From NCBI GenBank assembly GCA_964407075.1, contig CAYOUE010000087.1, positions 1-13,552 on the forward strand: DNA of 13,552 bases, written 5' to 3'. Source of the DNA: JAHQVI01 sp964407075. Lineage in GTDB: Bacteria > Pseudomonadota > Alphaproteobacteria > Rhizobiales > Rhodomicrobiaceae. The position numbers and the translations under genes are program-made. Of the stretch, positions 12,872-13,552 are shown one piece after another (positions within the stretch are counted from its first letter, which is position 1; each line of letters opens with the position of its first letter). The notes beneath the pieces were generated by a model. It was not told where the DNA came from, ran no database searches, and saw only the letters and a program-made list of their open reading frames with translations.

Positions 12872-13552
12872 GTGCCATCGTTCTCGTCGAGTTTGGAAGA
12901 GTCCCTTCACCGTGCCCTTGAATTCGCAAATGAGCGGAATCACGAATACGCCACTTTGGAGCATCTGCTTTTATCGCTGCTCGACGATCGCGACGCCGCA
13001 GCCGTTCTGCGCGCCTGCAATGTCGACATCGACCTGCTGCGCGGCAAGCTGATCGACTATCTCGACAGCGACCTCGACAGCCTCGTCGTGGACGAAGACT
13101 CCGAAGCTCAGCCGACCGCCGGTTTCCAGCGAGTCATTCACAGGGCCGTCGTGCACGTCCAGTCCTCGGGCCGGGAGGAAGTGACAGGAGCGAACGTGCT
13201 AGTCGCCATCTTCGCCGAACGCGAAAGCCACGCCGCCTATTTCCTGCAGGAGCAGGATATGACCCGCTTCGACGCGGTCAACTACATCTCGCATGGCATT
13301 GCCAAGCGCTCCGGCATGTCCGAGCCGCGCGTCGTGCGCGGCGTCGACGACGACGCGGCGACCGTGGAGAACGGCGAAGAGAAGAAGCGTTCCGGTGACG
13401 CGCTCGACGTCTATTGCGTCAATCTGAACGAAAAGGCCCGCAACGGCCGGATAGATCCGCTGATCGGGCGGGCGAGCGAGATCGACCGCACAGTCCAGGT
13501 ACTGTGCCGCCGCCGGAAGAACAACCCGCTCTTCGTCGGCGATCCCGGCGTC
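12872..13552 (+). CDS. clpA: ATP-dependent Clp protease ATPase subunit ClpA, N-terminal part (truncated by window edge)
   Basis: ClpA is the hexameric AAA+ unfoldase that feeds substrates into ClpP. The 227 visible residues contain the N domain (about 1-145, with paired repeats starting SLEESLHRALEFANERNHEYATLEHLL), which docks ClpS, then an acidic linker, the LDVYCVNLNEKARNGRIDPLIGR segment opening the first AAA+ module, and the beginning of Walker A (FVGDPGV at the right edge; GKT should follow). The start is GTG at 12872 with AAGGA about ten bases upstream, inside the end of clpS. Only six bases separate it from clpS, so expression is surely coupled. The rest of the roughly 770-residue protein lies outside the window. 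Confidence 0.96.
   Translation, partial: MPSFSSSLEESLHRALEFANERNHEYATLEHLLLSLLDDRDAAAVLRACNVDIDLLRGKLIDYLDSDLDSLVVDEDSEAQPTAGFQRVIHRAVVHVQSSGREEVTGANVLVAIFAERESHAAYFLQEQDMTRFDAVNYISHGIAKRSGMSEPRVVRGVDDDAATVENGEEKKRSGDALDVYCVNLNEKARNGRIDPLIGRASEIDRTVQVLCRRRKNNPLFVGDPGV

Overview
The window looks like ordinary chromosomal sequence from a GC-rich alphaproteobacterium, probably a draft or metagenome assembly because a run of ten Ns sits inside one gene. The assignment rests on the strongly alphaproteobacterial look of ClpS/ClpA, GlnK-Amt and the DnaJ-like membrane protein. A Hyphomicrobiales/Parvibaculales-type organism is plausible, but I cannot fix the genus from sequence alone. I see no phage, transposon, integron, CRISPR array, rRNA or tRNA.

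Layout, left to right. Positions 1-1123, minus strand: the start of uvrC (cut by the window edge), with a rhomboid protease gene directly upstream of it in one probable operon. Positions 1397-3764, minus strand: a LysE/RhtB-type exporter, damaged by the N gap, directly downstream of a large DCC thiol-oxidoreductase/HTTM membrane fusion protein. Positions 3951-4358, plus strand: a secreted LprI/DUF1311 protein. Two hairpins, one a canonical intrinsic terminator, separate it from the convergent glnK-amt operon (4455-6189, minus).

Upstream of glnK, the 289-base gap before the next gene carries a coherent nitrogen-control layout: a sigma-54-like -24/-12 element, a full-consensus IHF site and a 13/17 NtrC-like site, in the expected order and spacing. 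Positions 6479-8047, minus strand: a cytoplasmic alkaline-phosphatase-superfamily phosphodiesterase and a small unknown protein. Positions 8134-9000, minus strand: panC (pantothenate synthesis).

Positions 9133-10562, plus strand: a two-gene unit encoding a MIDAS-containing von Willebrand A protein and a membrane-anchored J-domain protein. This pair is the best candidate here for a poorly described system. It runs tail-to-tail, with only 15 bases between stop codons, into a D-Ala-D-Ala carboxypeptidase with a C-terminal SPOR domain (10578-11993, minus). A 527-base divergent spacer follows, then clpS and the start of clpA (plus), which together form the N-degron proteolysis machine; clpA is cut by the right edge within its Walker A motif.

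Most of the content is housekeeping: DNA repair, nitrogen uptake, vitamin B5 synthesis, cell wall trimming and proteolysis. The points deserving a second look are the glnK regulatory region, the vWA/J-domain pair, the DCC-HTTM fusion and the mis-sized assembly gap in the exporter gene.
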